Position numbers and translations under genes: made by a program. Below the pieces are notes generated by a model. That model was given only the letters and a program-made list of their open reading frames with translations. It did no database searches and was not told the DNA's origin. 64,000 bases of DNA from Oryza sativa Japonica Group (taxonomy: Eukaryota > Streptophyta > Magnoliopsida > Poales > Poaceae), in contig NC_089036.1 in the NCBI RefSeq assembly GCF_034140825.1, positions 8,403,001-8,467,000 on the forward strand, read 5' to 3'. Shown here one piece after another: positions 12,354 through 21,657 of the stretch (position 1 is its first letter; each line of letters opens with the position of its first letter).

Positions 12354-12720
12354 CTACACCGGTGGCAAGGCGTCATCAGCCGGCGGTGATGTCTCCGCCG
12401 CCGTGGTCTCTTCCATGGCCACGTCCCGGGGCGGCGAGAGGTCGCACCGGCACATCGGGCAAGTCCGGTGCGAGTGCAGCCACATGTCGATGCACTCCAC
12501 ATGGAACAGGTGCTTGCACGACGGCATCTCCCGCACCATCTCGCCGGCGTGCAGCTCCTCCAGGCACATCGAGCATGGCTCGCCGTTCCCGGCCTCAAGG
12601 TCGCCGCCGCCGCTGTCGCCCTACGCCACCAGACGTGTACATTGGTAGCACGTCCACTGCGGCCTTCTTGAGCCCAAACGGGTTGGAAGAAGTTCCCGGC
12701 GGAAAAGAGGACCAACCGAT
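12354..12720 (-). pseudogene. Truncated RING-H2 (ATL) gene copy
   Basis: This is a 5'-truncated paralogue of gene A4. The last 71 codons are open (Met at 12569 to the stop at 12354) and keep a complete RING-H2: the first ligand Cys lies just upstream of that Met in a C-S-M-C context, followed by the [19 protein letters not shown] core, and the protein ends ADDALPPV like A4. Further upstream, homology to A4's [13 protein letters not shown] stretch persists but the frame is lost: an in-frame TAG and a frameshift separate it from the region equivalent to '[12 protein letters not shown]'. The whole membrane domain and promoter are missing. Expression as a RING-only fragment is conceivable but unsupported. 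Confidence 0.85.
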
Positions 12721-13019
12721 GAAGCTATAAGAAACACATGATTTTAATGTTGATATTTTTATGTTGATTTTAAGAAAACTTAATTTTATTTTGAAAAGAG
12801 GACCAAGAAACTAATGCTCAAGAGGTACGCACTACTTATGATGTGTTTCTGTTTGTACATATCATTACTGCTGCTATATCCATGTCTTGTTGCGTATTAC
12901 ATGTTGATAAGAAAAAAAAATTACTGCTTTTTTTGTTACTGCCAAAATTACGTCTCTTCACTGCAATAACTTATGCGTGTTACTAAGCACAAGATACGCG
13001 TTCGAGTAACAACTAGTGT

Positions 13020-13783
13020 GGTCTTCACCTTGTTTAAGGAAACATTGTTTGACAACATTCCTAGTGAATGAGGTTTCAGGCGCCATGGGAGCCTACATGG
13101 TGACCCATGGTAAGAACCTGTGGTCACAACATGCTTTCCAGGTTACTGCGGATCTGGAGTCTGGGCTATATGAATGCGAGTGCAAAACATGGATCACACA
13201 AGTGTGTGCTCGTTCCAGATTTATTATTGCAAATGTCCAGTCATGTTACTGCTGTTATACTCTCCGTTACTGTGACTACCATGTTGCAGGCCGCCCACAT
13301 GTTGCGAGGGTGCTCTGCCATCTCCAGGTAGAAAACATACCACCAAGATATGTATTGAAGAGGTACCCGAGAAGTTCTAGGTAGAAGGGATACCACCAAG
13401 ATATATATTAAAGAGGTACACAAGAAGTGTCAAGCAATGGTTGTCTTTGATGAGCACGACTACAGGAGATTTGGCTTGACAACACAAGCGAGATATACGG
13501 TCACATTGTATTGGTCAATAAGACTATTAAAGTTGTTAGAAAGGCATCAAAATCAATGCAAAGCTACGATAGGACCATGGAGGTGTTGAAGGAGTTGGAT
13601 ATTAATGGGATGTCACGTGAACAATTATTAAACAATGAAAAATCGAAACAAGCTGAGCACAAGCAGCCGAAAGACTACAGCAAAAGGTGCAGTGTCTGTC
13701 AGAAAATTAAAGGACATAATATTAAAACATGTCCTAGTAGAAGCAAAAGACAATTGACTTTGAATTATCTCGTATTCAGTTGA
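13020..13783 (+). pseudogene. FAR1/MULE-transposase-like C-terminal remnant (SWIM zinc finger)
   Basis: The frame contains FQVTADLESGLYECECKTW followed, after what looks like a GT...AG intron (about 13202-13288), by RPHVARVLCHLQVENIPP and RYVLKRYPR. This is the CxC...CxH SWIM region plus the 'IPxRYILKRW' motif of FAR1/FRS proteins and their Mutator-transposase ancestors. A second frame (13511-13783) holds KASKSMQSYDRTMEVLKEL and a C-x2-C zinc-knuckle-like CSVCQKIKGHNIKTC, as in FRS/MULE C-termini. The N-terminal DNA-binding and catalytic regions are absent, and the first Cys-His pair of the SWIM is disturbed. It is either a decayed FRS-like host gene or the tail of an autonomous MULE. Confidence 0.7.
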
Positions 13784-14536
13784 TCAGGTTGTATTCAGTT
13801 GATTAGGTTGCTTGATTAATTTAGTTGTGTGGCAAAGATGTAACTCGCTACTGCACCTTTTAGATTGCAACCAAACACAGGAAAGTAAAAAAAACGCTTA
13901 AAAATGATTAACCAAACAAATAAGAAAATGGATACATTGTAATCACTTGATGTTGCAACCGTTTTTCATACCGTTTACGTTATCGTGTCCTAACCAAACG
14001 CCACATTATAAGCATTCCATATAAAGTGTTATTAATATATTGTGTACTAATCAAACATTACCTTATAAGGATTCTATATGGATTGTTATTAGCATATTTT
14101 GTACTCATTAATACTTAAAACGTGTAACATTTAAGGGATTGGTGTACACTACTCACAGTTTAAAGAGGTCAAATATATGCTCAAATCGTACAACAATATA
14201 TCTAAACATTTTGACTAATTATACCACTAATATCTATGTCTTAAATAAATTATGTTAATTGTTTAAAATCATTAAAATTATTGCTATTATTTGACATATC
14301 ATGTTTTAAACTTTATATATTATTGCAAATGAAAATTTATAAAACAACTAAATTTTACTATACCTTACCACTATGTCATATTGTCATGGAGGAACCCGTA
14401 TATATATTCCTAAATAATCATTGGATTTGTTCCAAGTGACGGACCATACAATGCACTCCATAAGCAATTGCATATTCTGATAAATAATACTGACTCTAAA
14501 ATAACCGTTTTGAAGACTGTCTTATGTAAATATGTA

Positions 14537-15750
14537 GAGCAATTCTACAGTCCTTGAGGAGGTACCATGAGGTAGGGGTGGATAAAAAGCTCGGGCTCGT
14601 GAGCTTGGCTCGGGCTTGGCTTGAGCTCGTAAAGCTTGGCTCGGCTTGAAAACTAAACGAGCCGAGCTCGAGCTGCCTCCATGGCTCGCTTCTAAATCGA
14701 GCCGAGCCCAAGCTGCTCGCAAGCCGCTCGTGAAGCTTGACGAGCTTGTGCAAAAAAATGGCCTGGCCCATTAACAGCTGATTTGGCCCATGAAAAACCC
14801 TAACCTCACCGTTCCTCTCCCACTCCCTTGTCATTTCCTTTCCTAGACCCCTTCTCACGCCGCCAGCCCGTCACACCGAGTCCACCGCCTTTCAACGCGC
14901 GCGCGCGACAGGCGACACCGCTCGAGGCCTAGGGCGCGACCGCGTGAGGCTCCCTGCGCCGCCTCCCTCCCCTGTGCTTTCCTCCCCAGCACCACTCGAC
15001 GCTCCCTGCGCCGACCTTCCCTGACTCGATGTTGTTCATCACCTCGCCGAGACACCAACCCACCGACGGCAGTTTTCGCTGCGATGAGCCCAGGATGAAG
15101 ATGTTTTGGGATGTGTTTTCTTATTTTTCTTATGCATGTAGCAATAGCATGTTGTGGTCTGTGCACTTGTGGTCTATTGGTCTTGTGATTGTGGAGCAAT
15201 AGTACGTGTAGTATGTGCGTGATGAATTGATGACAGAAAGATTAAGGCAAATAAATCAAAATTGTCATACCAGTAGTGTATGTATGATGTATCTGTGACT
15301 CTGTGTTACTGTTAGTGCTATACTTCACTCTTTTTTAGTTGTTCTTGCTACTGCATTGCAATTTGCATTATTTGAGGCCTACATGACCTGTAGGAGTTTG
15401 ATCCTGATGCATACTTAACGTTTACTTGTTGAAAATTGATTGCTTTGTTGTTGTAGTGTTTACTTACTGCTAGCATCACAAGCCGGCTCGAGCTGGCTCG
15501 AGCTTTGAAACGAGCCGAGCCAAGCTGCTGTTTTAGTTCGTTTAGTTAATCAAGCCGAGCCAATCTAAGCATGTTCTTTGCCAAGCTTTCACGAGCCGAA
15601 CCAAGCTTGGCTCGGCTTGCCTCATTTCCACCCCTACCATGAGGTACCAAAATTTTGGTACCTCATAGTACCTAGGTACCATGAGGTACCAAATTTACAA
15701 TAGAAAAAATGGTACTTCATGGTACCTTCTTAAGGACCGTAAAATTGCTC
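14537..15750. mobile_element. Mutator-type MITE, interrupted by a hAT element
   Basis: The ends are inverted repeats of ~40 bp (GAGCAATTCTACAGTCCTTG at the left; reverse complement GAGCAATTTTACGGTCCTTA at the right) rich in GGTACC palindromes. The 9-bp direct repeat AAATATGTA flanks it exactly (14528-14536 and 15751-15759), the Mutator signature. Without the 1.07-kb hAT insertion (element plus one copy of its target duplication) the MITE would be ~140 bp. A relative without an insert lies at 40623-40777. Confidence 0.9.
14573..15636. mobile_element. Non-autonomous hAT element
   Basis: The termini TAGGGGTGGA / TCCACCCCTA are typical hAT ends, and the 8-bp target duplication CCATGAGG flanks the element exactly (14565-14572 and 15637-15644). 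The subterminal regions are packed with GCTCGGCTTGGCTCGAGC-type repeats in both orientations, as expected for transposase-binding sites. The 1064-bp length and absence of a transposase frame make it non-autonomous. Some open frame exists at 14855-15199 but matches nothing I know. Confidence 0.9.
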
Positions 15751-15785
15751 AAATATGTAACTCTTGTAACTTATAAACCATTCTA

Positions 15786-15935
15786 CTTCCTCCGTTTCAC
15801 AATGTAAGTCATTCTAGTATTTCCCACATTCATATTGATGTTAATGAATCTAGATAGATATATATGTCTAGATTCATTAACATCAATATGAATGTGGGAA
15901 ATACTAGAATGACTTACATTGTGAAATGGAGGGAG
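15786..15935. mobile_element. Stowaway-type MITE, near-perfect palindrome
   Basis: It starts CTTCCTCCGTTTCAC, ends GTGAAATGGAGGGAG, and is flanked by TA on both sides. The two ~70-bp arms (ATGTAAGTCATTCTAGTATT... and reverse complement) are almost identical, with a short AGATAGATATATATGTCT loop, so an RNA copy would fold into one long hairpin. Confidence 0.9.
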
Positions 15936-15937
15936 TA

Positions 15938-16178
15938 CTATCTTTGTCCCAAAATAATTATAATTCTAAGTTATTTAACTAATATTAAGGTTTGAGAAGA
16001 AAAACTATGATGTTCCTCATTAAATGATGTATAGGTAAAAACTGAAGAGTGGTTGAGAGTAGAATAAGAAAAAATTCGAATAATAAGTTATTGATGAGAC
16101 AATTAGTACTTTACTATGACAATTATTTGAGACAAATTTAAATTCTATAAATATAATTATTACGGAACGGAGGTAGTA
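15938..16178. mobile_element. Older Stowaway-like MITE
   Basis: Directly after the palindromic MITE, a left end reading tatctttgtcccaaaataattataa pairs with a right end reading ttataaatataattattacg followed by gaacggaggtagta. Arms are diverged and only the ends match, so boundaries are approximate. Confidence 0.5.
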
Positions 16179-16834
16179 GAATTTTCTAAGATGTGCTTTT
16201 CTTAATTGTCAACATGTGGTTAATTGTGAGTGGATGAGCTATTACATCCATCCCTCTCTCCACTTGATTGCAACTGTAGAACAACACAGCATGGAAGGAG
16301 ATACGAGCCATGTGACTAGTACAAAATAATGTAATTACACCATAATGACTAAAAGAAAGAAAAATCGTCAACTTGGGCTAAGTTTATTGGCAAACATTTC
16401 ATTGTCCAGCCCAGCCCAACGCTTTTGAATAGGCCTAGTCCTGAATCCATTTCTTAGTCTTTTAATAGGGAAAAGTACACGCAAGGTCCCTCAACTTGTC
16501 AGCGAGATACAAAATCATCCCTGAACCGCAAAACCGGACATCCGACGTCCCCCAACTTACAAAACCGGTCACAAAAGGTCCCTCGGCGGTTTTGACCCCG
16601 GTTTTGTCCCACGTGGCGGCTGACTCAGCGTGGGACCCACGTGGGCCCCCTCTCTCTCTCTTCTCTTTCCCTCCTCTCCCTTCCTCCTCTCTCTCTCTCT
16701 CTCACTTATCTGCAAAGCTAGCCGGGGCGAGCAGGAGAGGAGGAGGGTGGCGCCGCGACGGCGACGGCGGCGGCGGCGGCCGTAGTGGGGAAGCATGGCG
16801 GAGGCGCGGGGAGGCCGGAACCCTGCCGACGACG

Positions 16835-17010
16835 GCGAGCCCGTAGCCCTTGAGCCCGACGAACTTTGCTACCTGGGCACCGATGCCGTACTCGCGGGAG
16901 TCGACGGCGAAGCCGAGCTCGACGTTGGCCTGGACGGTGTCGTGGCCATCGTCTAGGAGGTTGTAGGCGCGGTGGCCGTGCGACCAGGGGAGCAAGGTGT
17001 CGGCGACAGG
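16835..17010 (-). pseudogene. Captured RibBA (GTP cyclohydrolase II) exon fragment
   Basis: The translated piece fits the plant bifunctional riboflavin enzyme around the conserved '[11 protein letters not shown]' and '[17 protein letters not shown]' blocks. In the family these blocks are separated by 'ILRDLGVRTMRLMTNNP'; here they are joined by a CAG-GTAG sequence, which suggests that an exon end with its GT donor was fused to a later exon. It is a fragment of the donor enzyme, not a working gene. Confidence 0.75.
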
Positions 17011-17015
17011 CGCGG

Positions 17016-17126
17016 CCTTGACCTCGCCACGGCGCGCAGCCTCAATGGCGTCCGCGTGGCCGACGAGATCCTGCGGCTTGTCCCGGACGCCGACGTGTTC
17101 CACACCACGCTGCGGTGCGTGAAGGA
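17016..17126 (+). pseudogene. Captured nuclear poly(A) polymerase exon fragment
   Basis: About 30 codons matching the canonical poly(A) polymerase segment 'RSLNGxRVxDxILRLVPxxxxFxTTLRCxK', in the region just after the catalytic domain's third aspartate in plant enzymes. It lies on the opposite strand to the RibBA piece and adjoins it, so the element is chimeric. Loss of the family's WAKRRG sequence right after marks the right end of the captured part. Confidence 0.75.
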
Positions 17127-17991
17127 ATCGACAAGCTGCTCAGAGGATTCGACGGCGCCGCGTCGTCGCATCATCCGTCGTTGTCTTGCAGCCAGCAAGG
17201 AGCCGCGGCGGCAGCAGGAACGGGAGGCCGTCTCCGCCGCGGCCGCCTCGACGCCGAGGATCTCCGGGTGGCGCGGCCGACGGGGAAGGAGCGGCGGAGA
17301 GGAGATCGACCGGCCGGCTCCCCACCCGGCGAACGCGAGCGCGAGCGCGAGGTTCGTGCTGGGCGGCGACGCGGCGGCGGAGACACGGGACAGCAAGCTC
17401 GGCGGCGGCAGGCGAGCGCAGCTGCGGATGGGGAGCGGCGGCGCCGACGACTCCGCGCCGCTCGGCCTCATCGTCGTCGGCGGCTCTGGGCGCGGGCGGA
17501 GGTCTCCTCTGATAGGCGATGGCGGCCGCGGTCACCGCGCCATTGTACGCGGCGGGGGCGTCGCGCCGCCTTGCTTCTCGTCGCTCGTCCGCCATCACCG
17601 ACCGCACGAGGGGGACGAGGAGGCCGTCGAGCTCGCGCCGCCCTGAACCCGCGCGCCGCCACCGGGGAGCCGCCGTCGCCGGCCGCACCACCCTCCGGCT
17701 GCACGCGCCGCCGCCTGTGCGACAGCAAAGAGCGAGAGGAAGGAAGGAGAGAGAGAGGAGAAAAAGAGAGAGGGTGCTGACGTGGTCTCCATGACATGTG
17801 GGGTCCATGTGGGTCCCATGCTGAGTCAGCCGCCACGTGGGATACAACCGGAGTCAAAACCGCCGAGGGACCTTTTGTGACCGGTTTTGTAAATTGGGGG
17901 ACGCCGGATGTCCGGTTTTGCGGTCCAAGGACGATTTTGTATCTCGCTAACAAGTTGAGGGACCTTGCGTGTACTTTTCCCCTTTTAATAT

Positions 17992-19936
17992 AGCAAAATC
18001 TGCTATATAACATCTACAAATTGTGTAACTGGTTGTAGGACACCGTAAAATTGTGTCACTGCTAAAGAACACAATAAAAATGGTATAATTGGTTGCAAGA
18101 TACCGAACACATTATTTTATAATTTTCAGGACAAAGTGGAGAGAGAATGTTTTTAAAAATACAAGTTTACCCCTGCTTTCCCTTTCTCCCCTTGTCTGGC
18201 TGGCTATGAGGAGGCGATCGCGGCTTCGACTGTGGCGAGTGGCAGTGCAAGCAGGCAGCAGCCCACTGCGATGCGTGGCCCGCTCAGAGGGACGTCAGCC
18301 ACCTGAGCAAGAGCAACAGCCCAGCGTTGGGCCTGTAACTCGGTAGCGGCCGAGGAGGAGGAACGACCAACGCAACGGCACATCGTGGTGGCTGCCAATG
18401 GCCATATTGCTATCCTGGAGCCATCGCTGATCCCGAGCATGCTCGACAATGCGGCGGACGCAGCTATGAAAACGGCCGTGGCCCTACGCATTGCGTGTCA
18501 TTATATTGCTGTTCATCGGCGTGGCGGTGAAGAGGGAGTATGGGGGAGGAGATCGACGGTGAGAGGGTGTCGTCGGCGGACGGTTGGGCGAGCAGGACGA
18601 CAACGACTACGGCAGCATCCGCAATAAGCTCCAGTATGTTTGTTCATCTGCATAGCACGGTCAACCTGGTACATCACATATTTCCACGTGTGATTGTTAC
18701 ATTGTATTGATTTGTATTTGTTCATCTTTTGTTGATTGAATACATGCGAATCACTAAACTATCGCTTTGTTTCTTCGAGCAGAAGCAGAATGTCCATTTA
18801 GGGTTTGTTTGGTTCCCGGTCAAGGTTGGATGGGAGATGACGGTCCATATTTTGCTGGATATGAAGATCCAGTTTTCTGTTTGGTGGAGTGGATATGGTG
18901 ATCTATTTTTTTTGTAAGGATAAAGGTGGATTTAGTGATCCATTTTTCTGTTTGGCTGGGGGAGTAGTATGGATGAGTGGCTACAATCACATTTTCATTA
19001 GAGATGGTTAGTATACCCCTTCAAATCACCAAACCCAAAAAAATATCAATCTAGTACAAGCAAAAAAATCTATATAACATAAAAATTCAGAAAGAAATAA
19101 AATGGGGAAAGGAGAAAAAAGGAAAAAAAAAGTGGTCCTCTTCGCCAACCGCCGCCGCGCTCCTCTCCTGCTGGCCGCCGCCTCGTCTCCTCTAGATCCG
19201 GTTGTCGTTGTCATCAATGTTGTCTCGGTCATCGTAGTCGTCTCTTGCCAGGTCGTCATTGTTGTTATCGTCGTCAAGTTCTGGTCGTCGTCATCCTAGT
19301 CGGCGGCGGTGATTCATTCTCCTCCGGGCTCGCCACCGTCCCTTCTTCCCGTTGCCGCCGTCTCTAGCCTTCGGGCTGGCCGCCACCCCTTCTTTCCGCT
19401 GCCGCCGCCTCCAACCTTCGGGCTCGCTGCCCCCCTTCTTTCCGCTGCCGCCACCACACTCGCACCCACTTGCCGGCAGCCGAGCTTGCATCCCACTGCC
19501 TCCCTCGCGTCGTCGTTGTTCTCGCATGGTGAGAGGGGTGACGTGACCCACCTCGTCGCTCGCCCCGCTCGCCCGAGCGCTCGGGCGGCTGTATCCGGGC
19601 AAATCGGCCGGATTAATCCATCCATCATCTAGGGGGAATATTCCCCTCTGGGCTATCCTATCCTACTCCCGCCCACCAACCAAACACCGATAAAAAAATG
19701 GAACGCCATATCCTATCCGCCCAAAACCCTCCATCCAACTGAAGCTCGGACTAAGGCAGGGGCAAACTTGTCTTTTTTAAATTTCTCTCCTCCTTTTACT
19801 TAAAAATTATAAAATAATGACTGTAGTGCCCTATAGCCAATTACATTATTTTTGTGGTGTTTCTCGGCAATGACACGATTTTACGTTATCCCTCAGCTAA
19901 TTACACAAATTTTGAATGTCCCACGACAAATTTTGC
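17992..19936. mobile_element. Mutator-like TIR element with GC-rich interior (second Pack-MULE candidate)
   Basis: The left arm (17992-~18180: agcaaaat... tgtgtaactggttg... ccgtaaaattgtgtcactgc... attattttataattttcagg... aagtttacccctgc) pairs over ~180 bp with the reverse complement of 19750-19936. Flanks TTTTAATAT and CTCTAATAT are compatible with a worn 9-bp target duplication. The interior has GC-rich stretches (18190-18620, 19130-19640) without transposase motifs and without a donor gene I can name. The duplicated locus at ~12.2 kb lacks it. Confidence 0.75.
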
Positions 19937-19974
19937 CTCTAATATTCTGCACAAATATTCTCAATTTTCAAAAA

Positions 19975-20106
19975 TTCCTAAATGTACAAAAAGAAACAAA
20001 ATAATTCAACACAGCATTTTTTTGTATAATGTGCAGAAGGTTCCTAAATGTACAAAAAGAAACAAAATAATTCAACACAGCATTTTTTTGTATAATGTGC
20101 AGAAGG
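19975..20106 (+). repeat. Exact 66-bp tandem duplication
   Basis: Two adjacent 66-bp copies (19975-20040 and 20041-20106) beginning TTCCTAAATGTACAAAAAG and ending TATAATGTGCAGAAGG. They lie 50 bp beyond the stop of gene A4, in its 3' flank. The paralogous locus at ~12.26 kb has a single copy. Confidence 0.95.
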
Positions 20107-20156
20107 TGCTATCATTTCTAGCCCAAATGAACACCTACTCTGTTTTTACGCATCAT

Positions 20157-20798
20157 CTACACCGGCGGCAAGGCGTCATCACCCGGCGGCGCCGCCGTCT
20201 CCGCCGCCGTGGCCTCTTTCGCGGCCACTTCCCGGGGCGGCGAGAGGTCGCACCGGCACATCGGGCAAGTCCGGTGCGAGTGCAGCCACATGTCGATGCA
20301 CTCCACGTGGAACAGGTGCTTGCACGCCGGCATCTCCCGCACTATCTCGCCGGCATGCAGCTCCTCCAGGCACACCGAGCACGGCTCGCCGTTCCCGGCC
20401 TCGAGGTCGCCGCCGCCCTGCGCGGCGCCAGCGCCACCGGACGCGTACGCGAACGTCGGCAGCGCGTCCACCGCGGCCTTCTCGAGCCCGAACGTGCTGG
20501 AGGAAGAAGCTCCCGGCTGAGCCTCCCGCTCCGCGGCGCGGGTGTTCGTCCCGCCGCGGCGGCGGCACCAGCTCGCCGGCGCGAGGTAGTCGGCGACGCC
20601 GAAGGCCAGTAGCACCATCCCGGCGAGCACGGACGCCTTCCAGACGCTGCCGACGACGGCGAGCACGCAGAACAGCAGCACCGCCGCGAAGGACGCCGCG
20701 ATGCCGTAGCATGCGCGGCGGCCGCGGCCGCCGCCCCGCTCCTCCTCGCCGCCGCCCCGCAGCGTCGCCGCCGATATCCTCGCGAACACGTTCGACAT
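20157..20798 (-). CDS. ATL-type RING-H2 E3 ubiquitin ligase (gene A4)
   Basis: I chose the Met at 20798 (MSNVFARIS), giving 213 residues. The frame is open 65 codons further to 20993, but that extension is low-complexity proline-rich sequence, while MSNV matches the MSGV start of A2, and a TATATCATT element lies ~55 bp upstream of 20798. Two hydrophobic segments (about 33-50 and 56-73) flank W-K-A-S (53-56). RING-H2 ligands: C140, C143, C159, H161, H164, C167, C178, C181. The protein ends DDALPPV. This is the intact relative of the truncated copy at 12.4 kb. Downstream lie the tandem 66-bp repeat and then the two Mutator-like elements, so its 3' flank has been heavily rebuilt. Confidence 0.9.
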   Translation of the reverse strand: MSNVFARISAATLRGGGEEERGGGRGRRACYGIAASFAAVLLFCVLAVVGSVWKASVLAGMVLLAFGVADYLAPASWCRRRGGTNTRAAEREAQPGASSSSTFGLEKAAVDALPTFAYASGGAGAAQGGGDLEAGNGEPCSVCLEELHAGEIVREMPACKHLFHVECIDMWLHSHRTCPMCRCDLSPPREVAAKEATAAETAAPPGDDALPPV

Positions 20799-20993
20799 GA
20801 TCGCCGGTCGCCGCCGTCGCTGGTCAGGTGGTGCGCTTGCGCGGCGAATGATATAGGAAGCCGGCGGCGTGCGAGGTCGTGAATTTGAAGGTCGCGGCGG
20901 CGGCGGCGGCGGCGGCGTGGCACACAAAACCGGTGGCCTTTTTGACGGGAAAAGCGTGTGTTTGTTTCCGGTCAAGTTTATCGCGCCCGCCAT

Positions 20994-21657
20994 TGGCTAT
21001 TTTTTTGGCTTAGAGAGAGAAAAATGGAAGATATGAATTCTAAGTTTCCATCTGTTCGTTGACGGCACGGTGGAATTAAAGGAAAGCTACGTCGTCGTCC
21101 CTGCAGACCGCAGTAGAAAAATCGGGCAAGATGCGTGGTCAACAAGAGCGCAATGCATTTGAAATCGTTTTCTCTCAGTTTGGCATCGTTTTCTCAGTTT
21201 GGACAGAATTGTGCTAAATTTGTGTTGAGATGACTCAACTGAATTACAGTAGTTAGAGTACTGAATTTCCAGCTTCGGATCGCTTACCTGTTTGTAAAAT
21301 GTTCTATTTCTTTCGTCTAAACAAACGGGAGTTAATTTTCTCGGCAAATTCGCATCATTGTAATGAACTTATCGTGTCTCCTTTTTGACACTCTGTAAGC
21401 TTTCTACCCATTTTCTTAGGCAGAGCTCCTACTGCTTCTGGTTAACAAAACCTATGTACAAAACAACAGTGATATGATTAACAACATATTTGAATTTTGA
21501 AGAATAGAAATACTGTTCGATCAATGGCACAAACTAATTACAATTCACAACAGACGTACACTGTAAATTTCTCTGCAAGCTTAATTAGGCCAATGCAAAT
21601 AATCGACCATATAATATACTCTCTTATATTTACACTCACACGTGCAACAGCTGGTAG
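20994..21657. other. Short spacer between genes A4 and A5
   Basis: AT-rich intergenic DNA holding the promoter side of A4 and the 3' flank of A5. No repeat or gene recognised. Confidence 0.6.

Larger units (their letters stand above)
11690..14510. repeat. Local segmental duplication, left copy and its partner
   Basis: About 11690-12045 aligns base by base, with scattered substitutions, to about 14190-14508 (both contain taaataaattatgtta, atattgtcatgga and ctccataagcaattgcatat). The alignment then resumes between 12125-12720 and the split partner 16370-16467 plus 19937-20530. So one ~1 kb unit carrying the 3' part of an ATL gene was duplicated, and the right copy was later opened by transposons. 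Confidence 0.75.
16468..17981. mobile_element. Pack-MULE carrying fragments of two host genes
   Basis: The 9-bp target duplication CTTTTAATA (16459-16467 and 17982-17990) flanks terminal inverted repeats of ~170 bp that start GGGAAAAGTACACGCAAGGT and run through the CCACGTGGCGGCTGACTCAG region. The 1.1-kb GC-rich interior encodes no transposase. Two captured segments are recognisable. On the minus strand at ~16835-17010 the translation includes [32 protein letters not shown] and [18 protein letters not shown], matching the C-terminal GTP cyclohydrolase II domain of plant RibBA. On the plus strand at ~17037-17126 it includes [20 protein letters not shown] and [10 protein letters not shown], matching nuclear poly(A) polymerase. 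The rest (17130-17780) may hold a third fragment that I cannot name. Confidence 0.9.

Noticed and set aside
16496-17847. Overlapping long frames in the Pack-MULE as intact genes
   Set aside because: Recognisable protein segments are short, lie on opposite strands and stop at fragment borders; the TIRs and target duplication explain the block as a transposon.
20799-20993. N-terminal 65-residue extension of gene A4
   Set aside because: Proline-rich, unlike any paralogue start, and it overlaps a likely TATA element; MSNV at 20798 matches A2's MSGV.
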